Below, in pieces: positions 39,701 through 49,979 of a DNA stretch of 64,000 nucleotides. Source of the DNA: Dreissena polymorpha. Its lineage: Eukaryota; Mollusca; Bivalvia; Myida; Dreissenidae. The stretch is from the NCBI RefSeq assembly GCF_020536995.1, contig NC_068367.1, positions 62,751,068 through 62,815,067 of the forward strand, read 5' to 3'. The notes beneath the pieces were generated by a model. That model had not been told where the DNA came from. It saw nothing but the letters and a program-made list of their open reading frames with translations, and did not search any database. The stretch's first letter is position 1. The number at the start of each line of letters is the position of its first letter. Position numbers and translations under genes: made by a program.

Positions 39701-42470
39701 AATAATTGTACAGTGATTTATCGCTTTTATTTCAATATAATTATAATTTTCGTCCGTCTTAATTTTTGTCTCTAAATTTTCGGACAACTGTAATTTTGGA
39801 TATTTTTCGTATCTTAATTTTCGGACACGAAATATATTTTTAACTGTCCGAAAACGTAGAGTTATAATGATATTGTGCGCTGGATTAAAGATCATGCATT
39901 GATAATGTGCATTCAAAATCTCCAATCTTTGCGTTTGTTATTATTAGAATGTTGGTGCAGGTGGCATTAAACTGAACACAGTTGTAAACACGTTTGAAAA
40001 TCCCGAATCTTTGCGGACGTCTTTATAATTATGTTTTTGCAGGTGGCATTCAAATTGAATACAGTTGTTAACACGTACAACAAGGATGAGAACATGGTGG
40101 ATGAAATCATGCAGCTAAATCCGTGCAGGTGGAAGGTTACTTAACCTAGTGGCATTTATTGAGAACACATTATGTTTAATTCTCTGAAAATTTCCTGTAA
40201 AATTAACGCATTTGGCCATGCTTTTGATATACTTTCGTCTGGTGTTTTAATGTATATTTAGATAGGTACATTTGTATTAAGAAAGACGGTAATATCCCGA
40301 CTGCTGGGGATGCATATTTTGCAATGTCTTGTTGTCGAGCGACCCAATATGATCTAGCATGTACTTGTTGATTAGAAAAATGTTTGGGCTTTGAAAGCTT
40401 CGAGTTGTGTGCGGTATTATTCCATCGCAATACGCTACAGTAGGTTTGCACAGAACATGCAACGGGTGACATAAGGGTTAAGTTGGCATTCTGCTTAAAA
40501 CCTCAATAACGAAGTGGGGTATTTTTATGAAAATTTATTTATGTGTCTAGACTTCGTCCAAGGCCACTCCATAGTTTCTGTTATCACTGCATCAAGAAGC
40601 GTAGCATATGTGAGATAACTTGAGTTACGATAATGTTTACACATAACCTATCTCAATACATTGCTTCCGATTATATAAAAGGTATATGGGTATCTAGGTT
40701 ATCTATTTGAAAATAGGCATATGATTTCCGCTTAATATTAGACTTGATAAATACATAGGTATTTCCATTAACTTTTATTTATAATATAATTATAACCTGG
40801 CTTGCGATTGTGTATTTAAGGTGGGTAGGGGTCAAGGTCTAGGTCACCATCGATAAAAATAGAAAAAAAACAGGTTTCCGCGCAATAGTTAGAGAAAAAA
40901 ATAAACATACTGAATTCAATGTAATGCATGTATATTTTTAAAACAGACCTTTGATTATCATATGTGACGAATAAGGTTTCTGAAAGAAGGAATACGGTTT
41001 CTGCTTAATATAAAACATTCACATAAGTAAGCATTTTTGTTGATGCTACCTTTTCCTGTTTACACCTGCGAAGCTAGGAAAAATACAGTATTTAAGTGTC
41101 ACGATTAACTTTACTTGCTGCTGAATCGTAACTTTCCTTTTTTCTGAATCTTTGCAATAAATGTGATCAAGTGATGCAATAAAGACTAATTATGTCGTTT
41201 TCCTATTCCCCAGGTATTTCAGTGCACTCTTATAGACGGCGAAAACACCGGTCGGGATGCACTGAGACGGGCAGAATCCTTTGTCATCACCAACGCGGAG
41301 TTTGACGAATTTCTCATAAGACACAAAGATGTCGAATGCTTGTTGCCAGAATCCAACGAAAAGGTGCGCGCGTTATGTTTGATTGGTTTTGATTTTTCTT
41401 TTCGCCCGTCCGCACTCGGCTGCCCGAACTTACACGTTTCATGAACACATTAGCTTAATTAAGTGGTTAGCCAGAACACATAACAGTTTCTCACAAATGC
41501 CTACCTAAAATCAGTGGAATAGGGTGTGTGTGGGGGGGGGGGTGTAGCGACTGCATAATTTTATCAATACAAATCCCCCGTACAAGGTATGCGGTCGGAC
41601 TGGGATTCGAGCTTGCTAAGCCCGTTAAACCAGTTATGCGCTCAAACGTTAGAGGTATAGCGATATTATATTAGGTTGACGGTTCTATCTTGGAGATGTT
41701 ACGTTCTTGCGGTACACGAGTTTATACTCCGTTCGACTTTGCTTACATGTTTATACGTTTTCGGCTTCAGATGCAGAATTCGTACCTGATCCTCGACGAA
41801 TATATAAGTTTAACATAAGTCAAGATGATCCGTGGAAGTTAAGGTTTTAGTACACATCAGAGAGACACGAGGGACACACGCATTTTGTTTTGTTCTTTTG
41901 AAGGGTTTAACTCCACACACGATGTAATGTCTCGCCTAAACGATTTTGTTCACTAAAAAGACTTGTAGTATACATGTATACAGAGTGATCTGATACGGTA
42001 CAGGCGGACATCCTTTACGGACGTGCTCATAATCAAAACTACATTATGAAAAGAAACGTCCCTTGATTACCTTCCAAAAAACAATTACCATGTCATAGTT
42101 TAAAAAAGAAAAATAACGTTATTGCATTTTGGCCTCGTTCTGGGAAATGGGGTTTAATGGATGTGCGTAGAATGTCATCCCTGATAAGCGTGTGCAGTTC
42201 GCACATGGTTATACGAGACGACACTTTGTATTGTGACGACACTTTACACGCACATGCATTAAACCCCGTTTTCAAAGAAATAGGCTCGTTTCTCTTTTTC
42301 TTGAAAGATGCGGTTTTTGGACTGCACGAAGGGCGCAAAAGAACCCTCGAGATCTTTGCTAGACGTAGGCGTTGAGAATGCCCTGAATTTCAGCGGTTTC
42401 GACGAGAAAATGTTCTTTGAGGAGAGGCAAATACGTCTGGAGTAAAGCCGATATGCAGCTGGATTGGTAG
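29407..42470 (+). CDS. RSAD2: Viperin (radical SAM domain protein 2), copy 2, seven exons, 3' end damaged
   Basis: Exons: 29407-29779, 34703-34864, 38288-38424, 40043-40135, 41214-41363, 41771-41803 and 42308 to the end. Junctions after exons 1-5 are GT-AG and keep phase. Motifs in order: hydrophobic N-terminus, CNYKCGFC (4Fe-4S/SAM), [86 protein letters not shown] and [15 protein letters not shown]. This is the viperin fold from end to end and it should make ddhCTP. Two things are odd. The base pair after exon 6 is AT (ATAAGT at 41804) where GTAAGT would be expected. In exon 7, seven bases (42422-42428) separate FFE from [13 protein letters not shown] where the family has three codons, so the open frame ends EERQIRLE at 42445 and the conserved tail to 42470 is out of frame. 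That tail is needed by vertebrate viperins for iron-sulfur cluster loading through CIAO1. A degrading duplicate is the simplest reading; assembly error is the alternative. AATAAA at 42770 is a possible poly(A) signal. Confidence 0.9.
29808..30060. repeat. Palindromic dispersed repeat, copy f
   Basis: Just after exon 1 of viperin copy 2; counterpart of copy c at 1170-1401 in viperin copy 1, so the insertion predates the gene duplication. Confidence 0.75.
30418..30690. repeat. Palindromic dispersed repeat, copy g
   Basis: Counterpart of copy b (601-792). It is longer because CCTGAATAGCCTG plus part of the spacer is repeated (TTCCCTGAATAGCCTG at about 30570 and 30608). Confidence 0.75.
30693..30760. 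repeat. (TA)n microsatellite
   Basis: About 33 TA units in viperin copy 2 intron 1, at the position equivalent to 532-598. Confidence 0.95.
30805..30988. repeat. 92-bp tandem duplication
   Basis: Two adjacent units start CAGGTAATTTTGGGCCCGGT at 30805 and 30897 and differ at a few bases. Viperin copy 1 has only one unit (around 415-490, minus), so the duplication followed the split of the gene copies. Confidence 0.8.
31185..31400. repeat. A-rich minisatellite, ~19-20 bp units
   Basis: About eleven units of the type AAATTGGGTACGAAAAAAA. It lies in the part of intron 1 absent from viperin copy 1. The minus-strand phenylalanine-rich frames over it are by-products. Confidence 0.85.
31670..32190. 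repeat. Dispersed non-coding repeat with (CAGA)n tail motifs
   Basis: Three diverged subunits share TTTGACCTTGAAGG..GACCTT, CACC..TCA..ATGTGCAGCTC, ATGA.ATACACATGCATGCC and AAAGTTATGGCCA..GTTAAAGTTTTCGGACAGACAGAC. I recall similar repeats from several bivalves. It belongs to the sequence inserted into intron 1 of viperin copy 2. Confidence 0.65.
32200..33190. other. Intron 1 of viperin copy 2, nothing recognised
   Basis: AT-rich intronic sequence with no repeat family or coding frame I can support. Confidence 0.45.
33202..33667. mobile_element. hAT-like MITE with perfect 8-bp target duplication
   Basis: GATAATGG stands at 33194-33201 and again at 33668-33675, flanking inverted arms. Left arm: GCTTGATTGGTCATTGTCGG then CTC..GGTACTAC. 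Right arm (minus): GCTCGATTGTTCATTGTCGG then CTCGGGTACTAC. Both continue into ATGTACCCCGGGTACTCTTA and AGTATACTTACATGTA. The arms are about 75-110 bp and the whole element is 466 bp, with no coding capacity. An 8-bp duplication is typical of hAT transposons. It lies in viperin copy 2 intron 1. Confidence 0.85.
33680..34690. other. Last part of viperin copy 2 intron 1
   Basis: No feature stands out before the exon 2 acceptor (TTTCAG at 34702). The intron is 4923 bp against 1159 bp in copy 1; most of the difference is the stretch from about 31,000 to 34,600. Confidence 0.45.
34887..35118. repeat. Palindromic dispersed repeat, copy h
   Basis: Starts within 25 bp of the exon 2 donor of viperin copy 2, at the same place as copy a in viperin copy 1. 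Its left half is diverged (GTGCGCAAAGTGCCGTCACAG). Confidence 0.75.
35783..35957. repeat. Palindromic dispersed repeat, copy i (right end missing)
   Basis: Very well preserved left part (GCGTAAAGTGTCGTCCCAGA, CAGTCCGCACAGGCTAATCA). It stops after GCCTGTGCGGACTGCA, so the right quarter is absent. Confidence 0.8.
35960..38055. other. Intron 2 of viperin copy 2, nothing recognised
   Basis: AT-rich intron with no coding frame or repeat family recognised. Confidence 0.45.
38060..38270. repeat. Palindromic dispersed repeat, copy j
   Basis: Ends only about 18 bp before the exon 3 acceptor of viperin copy 2. The left outer arm is shortened. Confidence 0.75.
38380..38870. repeat. 65-bp minisatellite made of viperin exon 3 end plus its splice donor
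   Basis: The last ~40 bp of exon 3 (from ATAAGCCTTCGATCCGTGCG to GATTATAAG) together with the GTAATA donor and ~25 bp of intron recur in tandem. Donor-like GT bases lie at 38425 (the true one), 38490, 38555 and 38629. More diverged units continue through about 38755-38870 (GCCTCCGATTTGTACGATGG, CAAGCCTCCGATCTGTATGA). A TGA comes four codons into the intron, so use of a later donor would truncate the protein. Confidence 0.85.
38866..39868. mobile_element. Small DNA transposon with TTTTCGGACA termini
   Basis: The left end TACAGGTAATTACTCTACTT continues TTCGGACACTCTTAG; the right end on the minus strand reads ATAACTCTACGTTTTCGGAC. Subterminal TTCGGACA motifs repeat at both ends. No transposase frame remains. 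The TACAG start and repeated subtermini resemble Tc1/mariner-pogo elements. It interrupts the exon-3-derived repeat array in viperin copy 2, since a diverged unit resumes directly after it (ATTGTGCGCTGGATTAAAGATC). Confidence 0.55.
39915..40079. repeat. 82-bp tandem duplication spanning the viperin exon 4 acceptor
   Basis: Two units starting AAAATCTCCAATCTTTGCG (39915) and AAAATCCCGAATCTTTGCG (39997) each end in an acceptor and the start of exon 4: GTGCAG|GTGGCATTAAACTG in the first, TTGCAG|GTGGCATTCAAATTG in the second. Only the second is the working exon. The first has lost a base and would meet TGA at its fifth codon. Confidence 0.85.
41530..41690 (-). repeat. Possible tRNA-derived SINE fragment
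   Basis: On the minus strand GAGCGCATAACTGGTTTAAC and AGCTCGAATCCCAG resemble A- and B-box sequence in the right order and spacing. It lies in viperin copy 2 intron 5 beside a G11 tract. Termini are not visible. Confidence 0.3.
42130..42290. repeat. Palindromic dispersed repeat, copy k (shortened)
   Basis: Copy with both outer arms but a compressed middle (TTGTATTGTGACGACACTTTA). It ends about 17 bp before exon 7 of viperin copy 2. Confidence 0.7.
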
Positions 42471-43410
42471 CCTCCCTTTGTGAAAAACTTTTGGCAAAGT
42501 TAATTGTGACATAGATTTATTATTAGATATTTATATTACAAATGTGTATACATTTGTACATTTTTACAGCGAAACCATTATAAGTATTTCGTAACAGGCT
42601 AGGCGTGTTAATAAGGACAAGGAATTTAAATCGACGAGTACCATCGGACTTACCTCCGGTAATTCTGATTTCAGAATGTCAAGGTTTGTATAGGTATCAT
42701 ATTATAACATACACGCACAGGATTTCAAATGTTGGATACGCAAAAACGTACATTAAATCATGTAAAGTCAATAAAGTTATAATATTTGTGTTGAAAGTGA
42801 ATAATTGAATATAAGAAAATCAACAGATTATTTTAATCTGAAAATCCGATTCGAATATTCAGTTTTTACAAAAAAATGATATTCAGAAAATAAAAAGTTC
42901 GTTATATTACAAGGCCGCATTAAAGCTTTGTGCGAACGCCTGTCGTATATTAGTCAATGATCATTATTATGTGATGTGTGTTTATATCATGTTGATTGTA
43001 TTTTATTTAATTTCATTTGTATTTTTTTACATTGCTGAACTTGATTATCATTGTTAATTTGTTGCTCGTCTCTTTGGCATAAGAATCGTCATTTCAATAT
43101 TTTTTTTATAAATATTTTATTGTATAATTATCCGTCCTTTTATTGAATGATAAGTTGTGTTTTTTTGCTCATATAATCGAAGATTTTCTTTTAATTGTTT
43201 TTTTCTCATTGTCATCATCACATCATCATATTTAAACAATAATACCATCGTCATAATCAGAGTCATTTTTAATATGCAATCACCTACGGCAGCACAGTCA
43301 TTATATTCGTTGTCCTTAAGAGCATATTACCCTTATTTAAAAGAGTAAGAGCAGTTTCCCCACCATTTCCTACAGGATTCACATTAGTTCGCAACAACTT
43401 ACTTAACACC
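42471..43410. other. Viperin copy 2 3' flank, no further gene
   Basis: Contains a possible poly(A) signal at 42770 and otherwise AT-rich sequence. Confidence 0.45.
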
Positions 43411-43419
43411 ATCATCATC

Positions 43420-43496
<77 letters not shown>

Positions 43497-43640
43497 AACC
43501 ATCATCATAACCACCGCCACCACATTTTATCATCATCATCACCACTTCCATTATCAACACCAATACCATCAACACAATAATCTTTATCACCATCACCACC
43601 ATTATCACAATCATCATCATCATCATCACCACCACTTCCA
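43411..43640. repeat. (ATC)n microsatellite
   Basis: About 28 ATC/CAT units in the main block at 43411-43497, then imperfect (CAT/CAC) runs to 43640. Confidence 0.9.
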
Positions 43641-43851
43641 TCAAATAGTAATTTTGTCAGATTCGATCTTATTTATTTTATCGTCTTCGTAAATGGCAGC
43701 TATAAATAAATTCATTCAATTATTGTGACAGTGCTTTTGGATGATCAATATTTTTCCAGAGAAAGTCGCCATGGAGGGTTGTTAAATTTACTTGTTATAA
43801 AATAAAATTCTTAGATAAGAACAAGTGGCAACTGATAAGATAATACATACG

Positions 43852-44013
43852 GAATATTACTCTAGTCAATTGTTCCATGTGTTTGTATCAGTCGAGTGGC
43901 CTGTGTGATGACGTATCTCACGAGAGGCGAAGCCTCGAGTGTGATACGAAATAGCGCAAGCCACGAGACTGATACAAACACTTGTAACAATTGACTTGCG
44001 TAATATTCAATTT
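43852..44013. mobile_element. Foldback (fully palindromic) element
   Basis: The left arm AATATTACTCTAGTCAATTG continues TTCCATGTGTTTGTATCAGTC; its inverted partner runs 43960-44013. A second nested inverted repeat (CGTATCTCACGAG / CTCGAGTGTGATACG) lies at the centre, so nearly the whole 160 bp can fold into one hairpin. It has no coding capacity. Confidence 0.75.
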
Positions 44014-45500
44014 ATTATATACAAATTTGAATCATTTTAGTTAAAAAAAAAATAGTTTAAGCGTTCATAATTCACCAAGAATGCTCTTATATTTTTGGCA
44101 TTCAAAGTGACGTCATTTAAAGTAGTCCGGCTAGTATGGTTATACGGGATTGGAAAACTAGCGAGTAGCATAATACGGGAATTATTTCTGTGCAGTTGTA
44201 TTTTACCGATTGATACAACTTGTATTTTTTGAGAACATAAAGCAGGTATATAATAAAAATATTCATTGTCAAGCATGGATGGATTTTGAAATGCATTGGT
44301 TTTCTATAATGTATCTTAATGGAATACCTTATCGTGGAATGTCGATGCATTAATGGCATGAAAATCAGCCAAGCTCGCTATTCGCGTTTCATGTTTCAAT
44401 ATCGGTCAAGTTTTTTTTATAATGACAAATGTTTGACCTCTATTAGTATATATTTCTAGTACGACCCATCAAAACTAACATTAAATAATAGTTATCCACA
44501 TAGTAAGACTACTTTAAACACCACGACATTAATTTAAATTTATTTCAAAATAAAACTGTCTGAATATATACATTTTTTGTAGATGTAATCTGACATTAAG
44601 GGGAATTTTCCTGCACAAAACCATGATATTGATCCCTTAATTGCAGGGTTGTTTCCTATTATTAACTACAGTGAAAGTTAGGTTTAGTTTCTGGTAACAC
44701 CATTTTACGTTTTTCTTTTGATTGCATCTTATATTTATATTTCGGTCAGTTATTTATTATTAATAAGCATTAATGTGCATGCATTCCGTGTAATCTCGTC
44801 TATGTATTTGTGCTTGTGTATCCAAAACCAAATAAACATTTGCTGTTTGAACATGCAACAACTCTATTCAGATGGAGATGGACTATGGAAAGCACACTAT
44901 ACAAAGATATGTTACAGATAAAAAAAAATTCAATCAATCCCATTAATTGTGTTAATGACACATTATGTTTACTTTGCACATCTACCAAGGACATAAATTG
45001 TGATTAATTCAATCCATGTGTAAGTAATTTGTTAACTTTTTAAGTGCGTCGCCGTGTAGCCCACTAATTGCCCATGTGTTTTCATCTATATGGCGGCAGA
45101 GCTGGTTGCGGTAACTGTCCGACGAGAAGAGATATCGTAGCAGTGGGCATGGGGGTCGTCTCATCTGGCGTTGCTTTTGTGCGGATATCTTTTTTTCTCG
45201 GTCCTGACGTCAATCACATTTTCTATTGACTTTTCGTGCGCGCCACCTTCTCAGTTATTCAGCGTGTACGGATTGATACTCGTTCTTAGTTGTTTGTACT
45301 TTCCCCATAAATTATTAATGCGTTAGGTATTAAAATATGTATTTACCAATACCGCTTTGTTCATTAGTAATCGATAAAATCTTAAATCGTATTAAATAGA
45401 AAATATGTGTTGGGTTCGCTGGAATATCGATTTTAAATCACGAAAGATCATAGAAAATAATATTTTCTACCAGAGATCTTTGTATTTTTTGCTTACACAT
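44014..45500. other. Intergenic, nothing recognised
   Basis: Short reading frames without similarity. From about 45500 the sequence becomes the left member of the Mab-21 tandem duplication. Confidence 0.45.
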
Positions 45501-46650
45501 GATTTTTTTAGATTTTTTGGTAAAACAATCACGATTATCGATAACTTTCACTTTTTTGTCCACTGTTTTTCGACATAAAGGAATTTGTTTGCAAATTTTA
45601 GGTGTAAATGTGACCGAGTTTGCAAAAAATGAAAAAAATAGTACTTCCTGTCTTAAACCGCGTGAAAATACACAGGTTAGTTGAGAAGCGTCACATGCGG
45701 TCATGTGGGACAAATATAACACTCTGTGCATCGGTTAAGCATAAAGTTAGCTTTTTTAATGCTTCTATGGATTTACGGCTAACAAATGTTCTGACATTTC
45801 TTACATGCTTTCTAAATTTTGAATAAAAAGTAACATAAACTGGAAGGTTGATGTTGCTGAGAGAAAGATTTTGCGATTTTGATTATTGTAAAATTATAAA
45901 AACTTACATTGTTCAACTAAATTTTGTTTTACTCTGAACAAACTACAACATAACAAACATGTATACTATTTAGGGATTATGGTTGAGGCTCTTTTTACCG
46001 TCTGATCCTAACGTTTATTATATAATTACTAATTAATGTACATATGTATATGATACATGCGATCAGTTTATGTTTTATTTCATCATTTAATTAATACAAT
46101 TATCGAAATCAAACACACGATGAGTAAAATTAGCTTAATTTCGGCACTTCCGTGATAAAGCTGTCACGCCCAGAACATTAACGTCATATGTTTATGTGCA
46201 TGAGAGACGTTATTTTTTATGTTCAAATGTATCGTCTTTTGATGTTTGATGTTAATCGTGTTCTTTGAATAGTATTTTTAAGACCGAAAATATTGAGCTA
46301 ATGAACAGAGTCCCAGATATGATTTATTTCTTGGCATGAAAACACATAATCTATTGGTACAGGTTTTCCTTAACTAGCTACATAAAGTAAATCTACACTT
46401 AATTAGAAGTATCTATAGCAATATCACGGAACGCTCGTTTTCATACTAATGCAAATGGAATAGAATAAAGTGTACGATTTTAATATTTTACAATATCCGT
46501 GCACTTAGTATGATATTCGAAAATGTGATGTTTAATAGTACATAAAATAAACAAAAATTTAACTTAGAGAATACGTTGACAACACCGTGTGTATCTCAAT
46601 GAATTCTTTTCTAAGGTATTTTGTACTTTCAAAAAATGTCATTTTCATTG

Positions 46651-48392
46651 TTAAGTACTTATCAGACGATGAACACGCTGTATGTGCCAGTTAGCAGCAT
46701 TGTTCGTACGGTACAGACTCAACGACTTCGCGTAATAATTTAATGCCCCTTCATAGTTGCCTTCCATTTCATAGCAGTGTCCAAGCAAATTGAGTGCTGT
46801 CTCCGTGTGGTACATGTTGATTTTATTTCTTGGATCAAAAACATAAGACTCGAGACTTCCAAGCACATGTAGCTGTTTGTCGCGTTCACCGAGTCCTCCA
46901 TACGTGAGATACTGTAGATAGCGTAGGAAAGGACGAGCAGCCACCTCAGCGTAGTCCATCCATTGTTTTCCAACGATACGTCTCTGCGAAACTTCTTCAG
47001 TCATGTTGCGCTTCATTTCAAACCACAGTATGTATGGAGCGCAGTATGCTTCTTCTCTAACAAACTTGGCACATAATGCGAATGGTTGTTCATTGTCATC
47101 TGATATCATGTTAGCAAAAACATGGAGATCACTTTTTCCTTCTATATCTCTACATCCACACACAGCCTTTACCTTGCTATGATACCTCCTCTCCACGTCA
47201 TCCAACACTCTAACTGCAGCGTGAAGATGCCCGAAACAGTATAGCACAGACGCCAACTTTAAGCGACTAGAAGCTACATCCGTGTTTAAAGAATATTTGA
47301 AACGCCTTATATTTTCGCTGAAAGCATGGTTTCGTAGTCGCAAATATTTAGATGATTGCATCGAATTGTTTAATGCGAACAGGTGGTTAATAAATTCTAA
47401 AGCAGCTGATTTCAATTTGGCATTCGTGTAATATTCAAAACATTTGCGTAATTTACAGTTTATATCTTGCTCGAAGATTGTATTCGAATGTTCTTTCTTA
47501 GATGTTATTGCTCTTAGGTGAATAAGAAACATTCTCAAGCGCTCAAACGTCAGTGATAAACTGATAATGTTATGTATGCCTACACATCCTAGCACTTCCC
47601 CAGCTTGTCCAATGTGCCGTATATCACACCCTTGTAGCCGATATCCTAATTTATCTATATCTATATAAAATAAATCGTGCATGTCGGTCTTTATCAAGTA
47701 TTCCACGTACTGTAAAAGGCGCCTCTGCTGCGCGAAAGAAATTTTCCCATCGAACAAGTTCACTCCTTCTATGATATAATGAGGGAATTTTCCTAATTGC
47801 AGCCACTTTCTTAATACTTGTAAACATAGTAAAAGTAAGAACATAAGGGTTATGTTCCTTCCACAGAGAAGGGTGTGTTCTCTCTATAATGTAAAACATT
47901 ACAGTTTTACAATGAAAACTTGTGGTAAAATCACCCACCATTTTACTAAATAAGGATTGTTTAAATTAATTTTAAAACAATATAACATTTAATTTGTGTC
48001 ATACTAAAACTAAACATCAACATTCGTTCTATAAGGTTCGGAGACAGTCGCCATTCTTCGCGGTTGAAATCACTATCAGGATGATCGGCTGGTCCCAGGA
48101 AACACGGAGCTCCTTGTGCAGCCTCAAGTAATTGGGCAGGCGGCCAGTCTCTACCTCTGCATCTGTCTATCCAGTGTTGTATTTCAGGAAGAGGATGGCA
48201 AACGTGAAATGCGTCTACAATATCCCAGTTGGGTATATTACTCACCGAAGGTCCATGTTTTGTTATCTCTACATCATCTTTAACTACTTTATGCATCTGC
48301 TCTGTTTCCTTTTTCCATTGTTCTGAGCTAAACAGTACTTGCCCAGAATCTTTCCGCACATACCTTTCATCACACAGTCGTGTCTCCGGCAA
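46651..48392 (-). pseudogene. Truncated, frameshifted Mab-21/cGAS-like gene
   Basis: Homologous to residues about 131-710 of the neighbour at 49980-52085. Three pieces in different frames are seen: PETRLCDERYVRKDSGQV to KCYIVLKLI (48392-47961), FHCKTVMFYIIERTHPSLWK (around 47941-47830), and VLRKWLQLGKFPHYI to HRLIST and a stop (47844-46651). Compared with the neighbour, single-base insertions near 47966 and 47848 explain the frame changes. The segment that would carry the GS..DxD catalytic motif is missing because homology stops at the duplication edge. The long 3' frame of 397 codons contains the Mab-21 helical part and a TPR-like end (ALNLLGHCYEMEGNYEGALN). If transcribed, it could at most give a non-catalytic product. 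Confidence 0.85.
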
Positions 48393-48489
48393 TAATCATC
48401 TTAGTACCACTGACACCAAATCCAATTCCTCGCTAGATCAGCATGTAACCTACCATCACACATATCAAAACAATGTCTCCTCGTAACTA

Positions 48490-48925
48490 CCGTAAGTGAA
48501 CGTAATTTGATATATTGTTAGCAACAGTGACCTTGACCCAACTGACCTGAAATCATTACCTATCAGCGCATTATCGGTCTACATATCACCTAAATTATTA
48601 GTAAAAAAGAAGCTTAATTCTGCTTAATTGCAAATCAGAGTTATGGGCATTGACCTTCACGCAATTACCCTGAACACATTTAGGCAGTTCCAATTTGAAT
48701 AACTGCGTTAAAGTCGGAAATATAGAGATGTTGAACGGTTACCTTTACCAATATCCAAGTTCAAAAAAAGCCATCGTTCTTCTAAATTGCACTTCAAAGA
48801 TTGTGCCCGTTTACCATACAATCATTAAGCAGACATCCACGCAGACGCCGACTTCGACATTTTGATGAGTAGTAAAGCTCAAACTATTCAGCGAAACTGA
48901 ACAAATGATATACATATTGTACGAT
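48490..48925. other. Spacer between the two Mab-21-like copies
   Basis: No gene is seen in the sequence between the broken 5' edge of the left copy and the start of the right duplication unit. Confidence 0.45.
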
Positions 48926-49979
48926 GTAGCGCCATGTTCGACATAAAGGAATTTGTTTGCAAATGCTAGGTGTAAGTGTGAACGAATTTGCGAAAAATGA
49001 AAAAAAAGTTCTTCCCGCCTTACACCGCGTGATAATACACAGGTTAGTTGAGAAGCGTCACATGCGGACAAATATAACACTGAGTTCATCGTTTTAGCAT
49101 CAGGGTAGTTTTGTTAATGCTTCTTTGAAGTTACGGCTAACACATGTGTTGACATATCTTATATGCTTTCTCAATTTTGAATAAAAAGTAACATACAGTG
49201 AAAGGTTGATGTTGCTGAGAGAAAGATTTTGCGATTTTGATAATTATAAAATTATAAAAACTTACATTGTTTAACTAAATTTTGTTTTTCTCTATACAAA
49301 CTACAACATAACAAACGAGGATACTATTTTAGGGTTTATAGTTGAGGCTGCTTTTGCCGTCTGATCCTCACGTTTATTATATAAATACTAAATAATGTAC
49401 ATATGTAAATGATACATGCGATCAGTTTATGTTTTATTTCATCATTTAATTAATACAATTATCGAAATCAAACACACGATTAGTAAAATGATCTTAATTT
49501 CTGCACTTCCGGGATAAAGCTGTCACGCGCAGAACATGTTTATGTGCACGCTATTCTTTATGTTCAAAATGTATCGTCTTTTGCTGTTTGATGTTAATCG
49601 TGTTTTTGACAAGTTATTTTGTTTATTAAGACCGAAAATATTAAGCTAATGAACAGAGTCCCGGATATGATTTATTTCTTGACATGAAAACACATAATAT
49701 ATTGGTAAATGTTTTCTTAAACTAGCTACAAAAAGTAAATCTACACTTAATTAGAAGTATCTACAGCAATATCACGTAACGCTCGTTTTCCATACTAATG
49801 CAAATGTAATAGAATAAAGTGTACGATTTTAATATTTTTCAATATCTGTGCACTTTGTATGTTCTTGGAAAGTGTGATGTTTAATAGTACATACAATTAA
49901 AAAATTAAACAATACAGTGCGTATCTCAATACATTTGTTATAAGGTATTTTGTACTTTTAAAAGTTGTCATTTTCATTC

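Noticed and set aside
41804-42307. Minor-class (AT-AC or AT-AG, U12) intron after viperin exon 6
   Set aside because: The donor ATAAGTTT does not match the U12 consensus ATATCCTT, the acceptor is an ordinary CTTGAAAG, and the other donors in this gene are GT; a single change from GTAAGT is simpler.
43284-43644. Polymethionine and polyaspartate frames
   Set aside because: By-products of the (ATC)n microsatellite.
45438-45731. Small gene shared with 48811-49089
   Set aside because: The similarity comes from the segmental duplication and the frame is not maintained between the copies.
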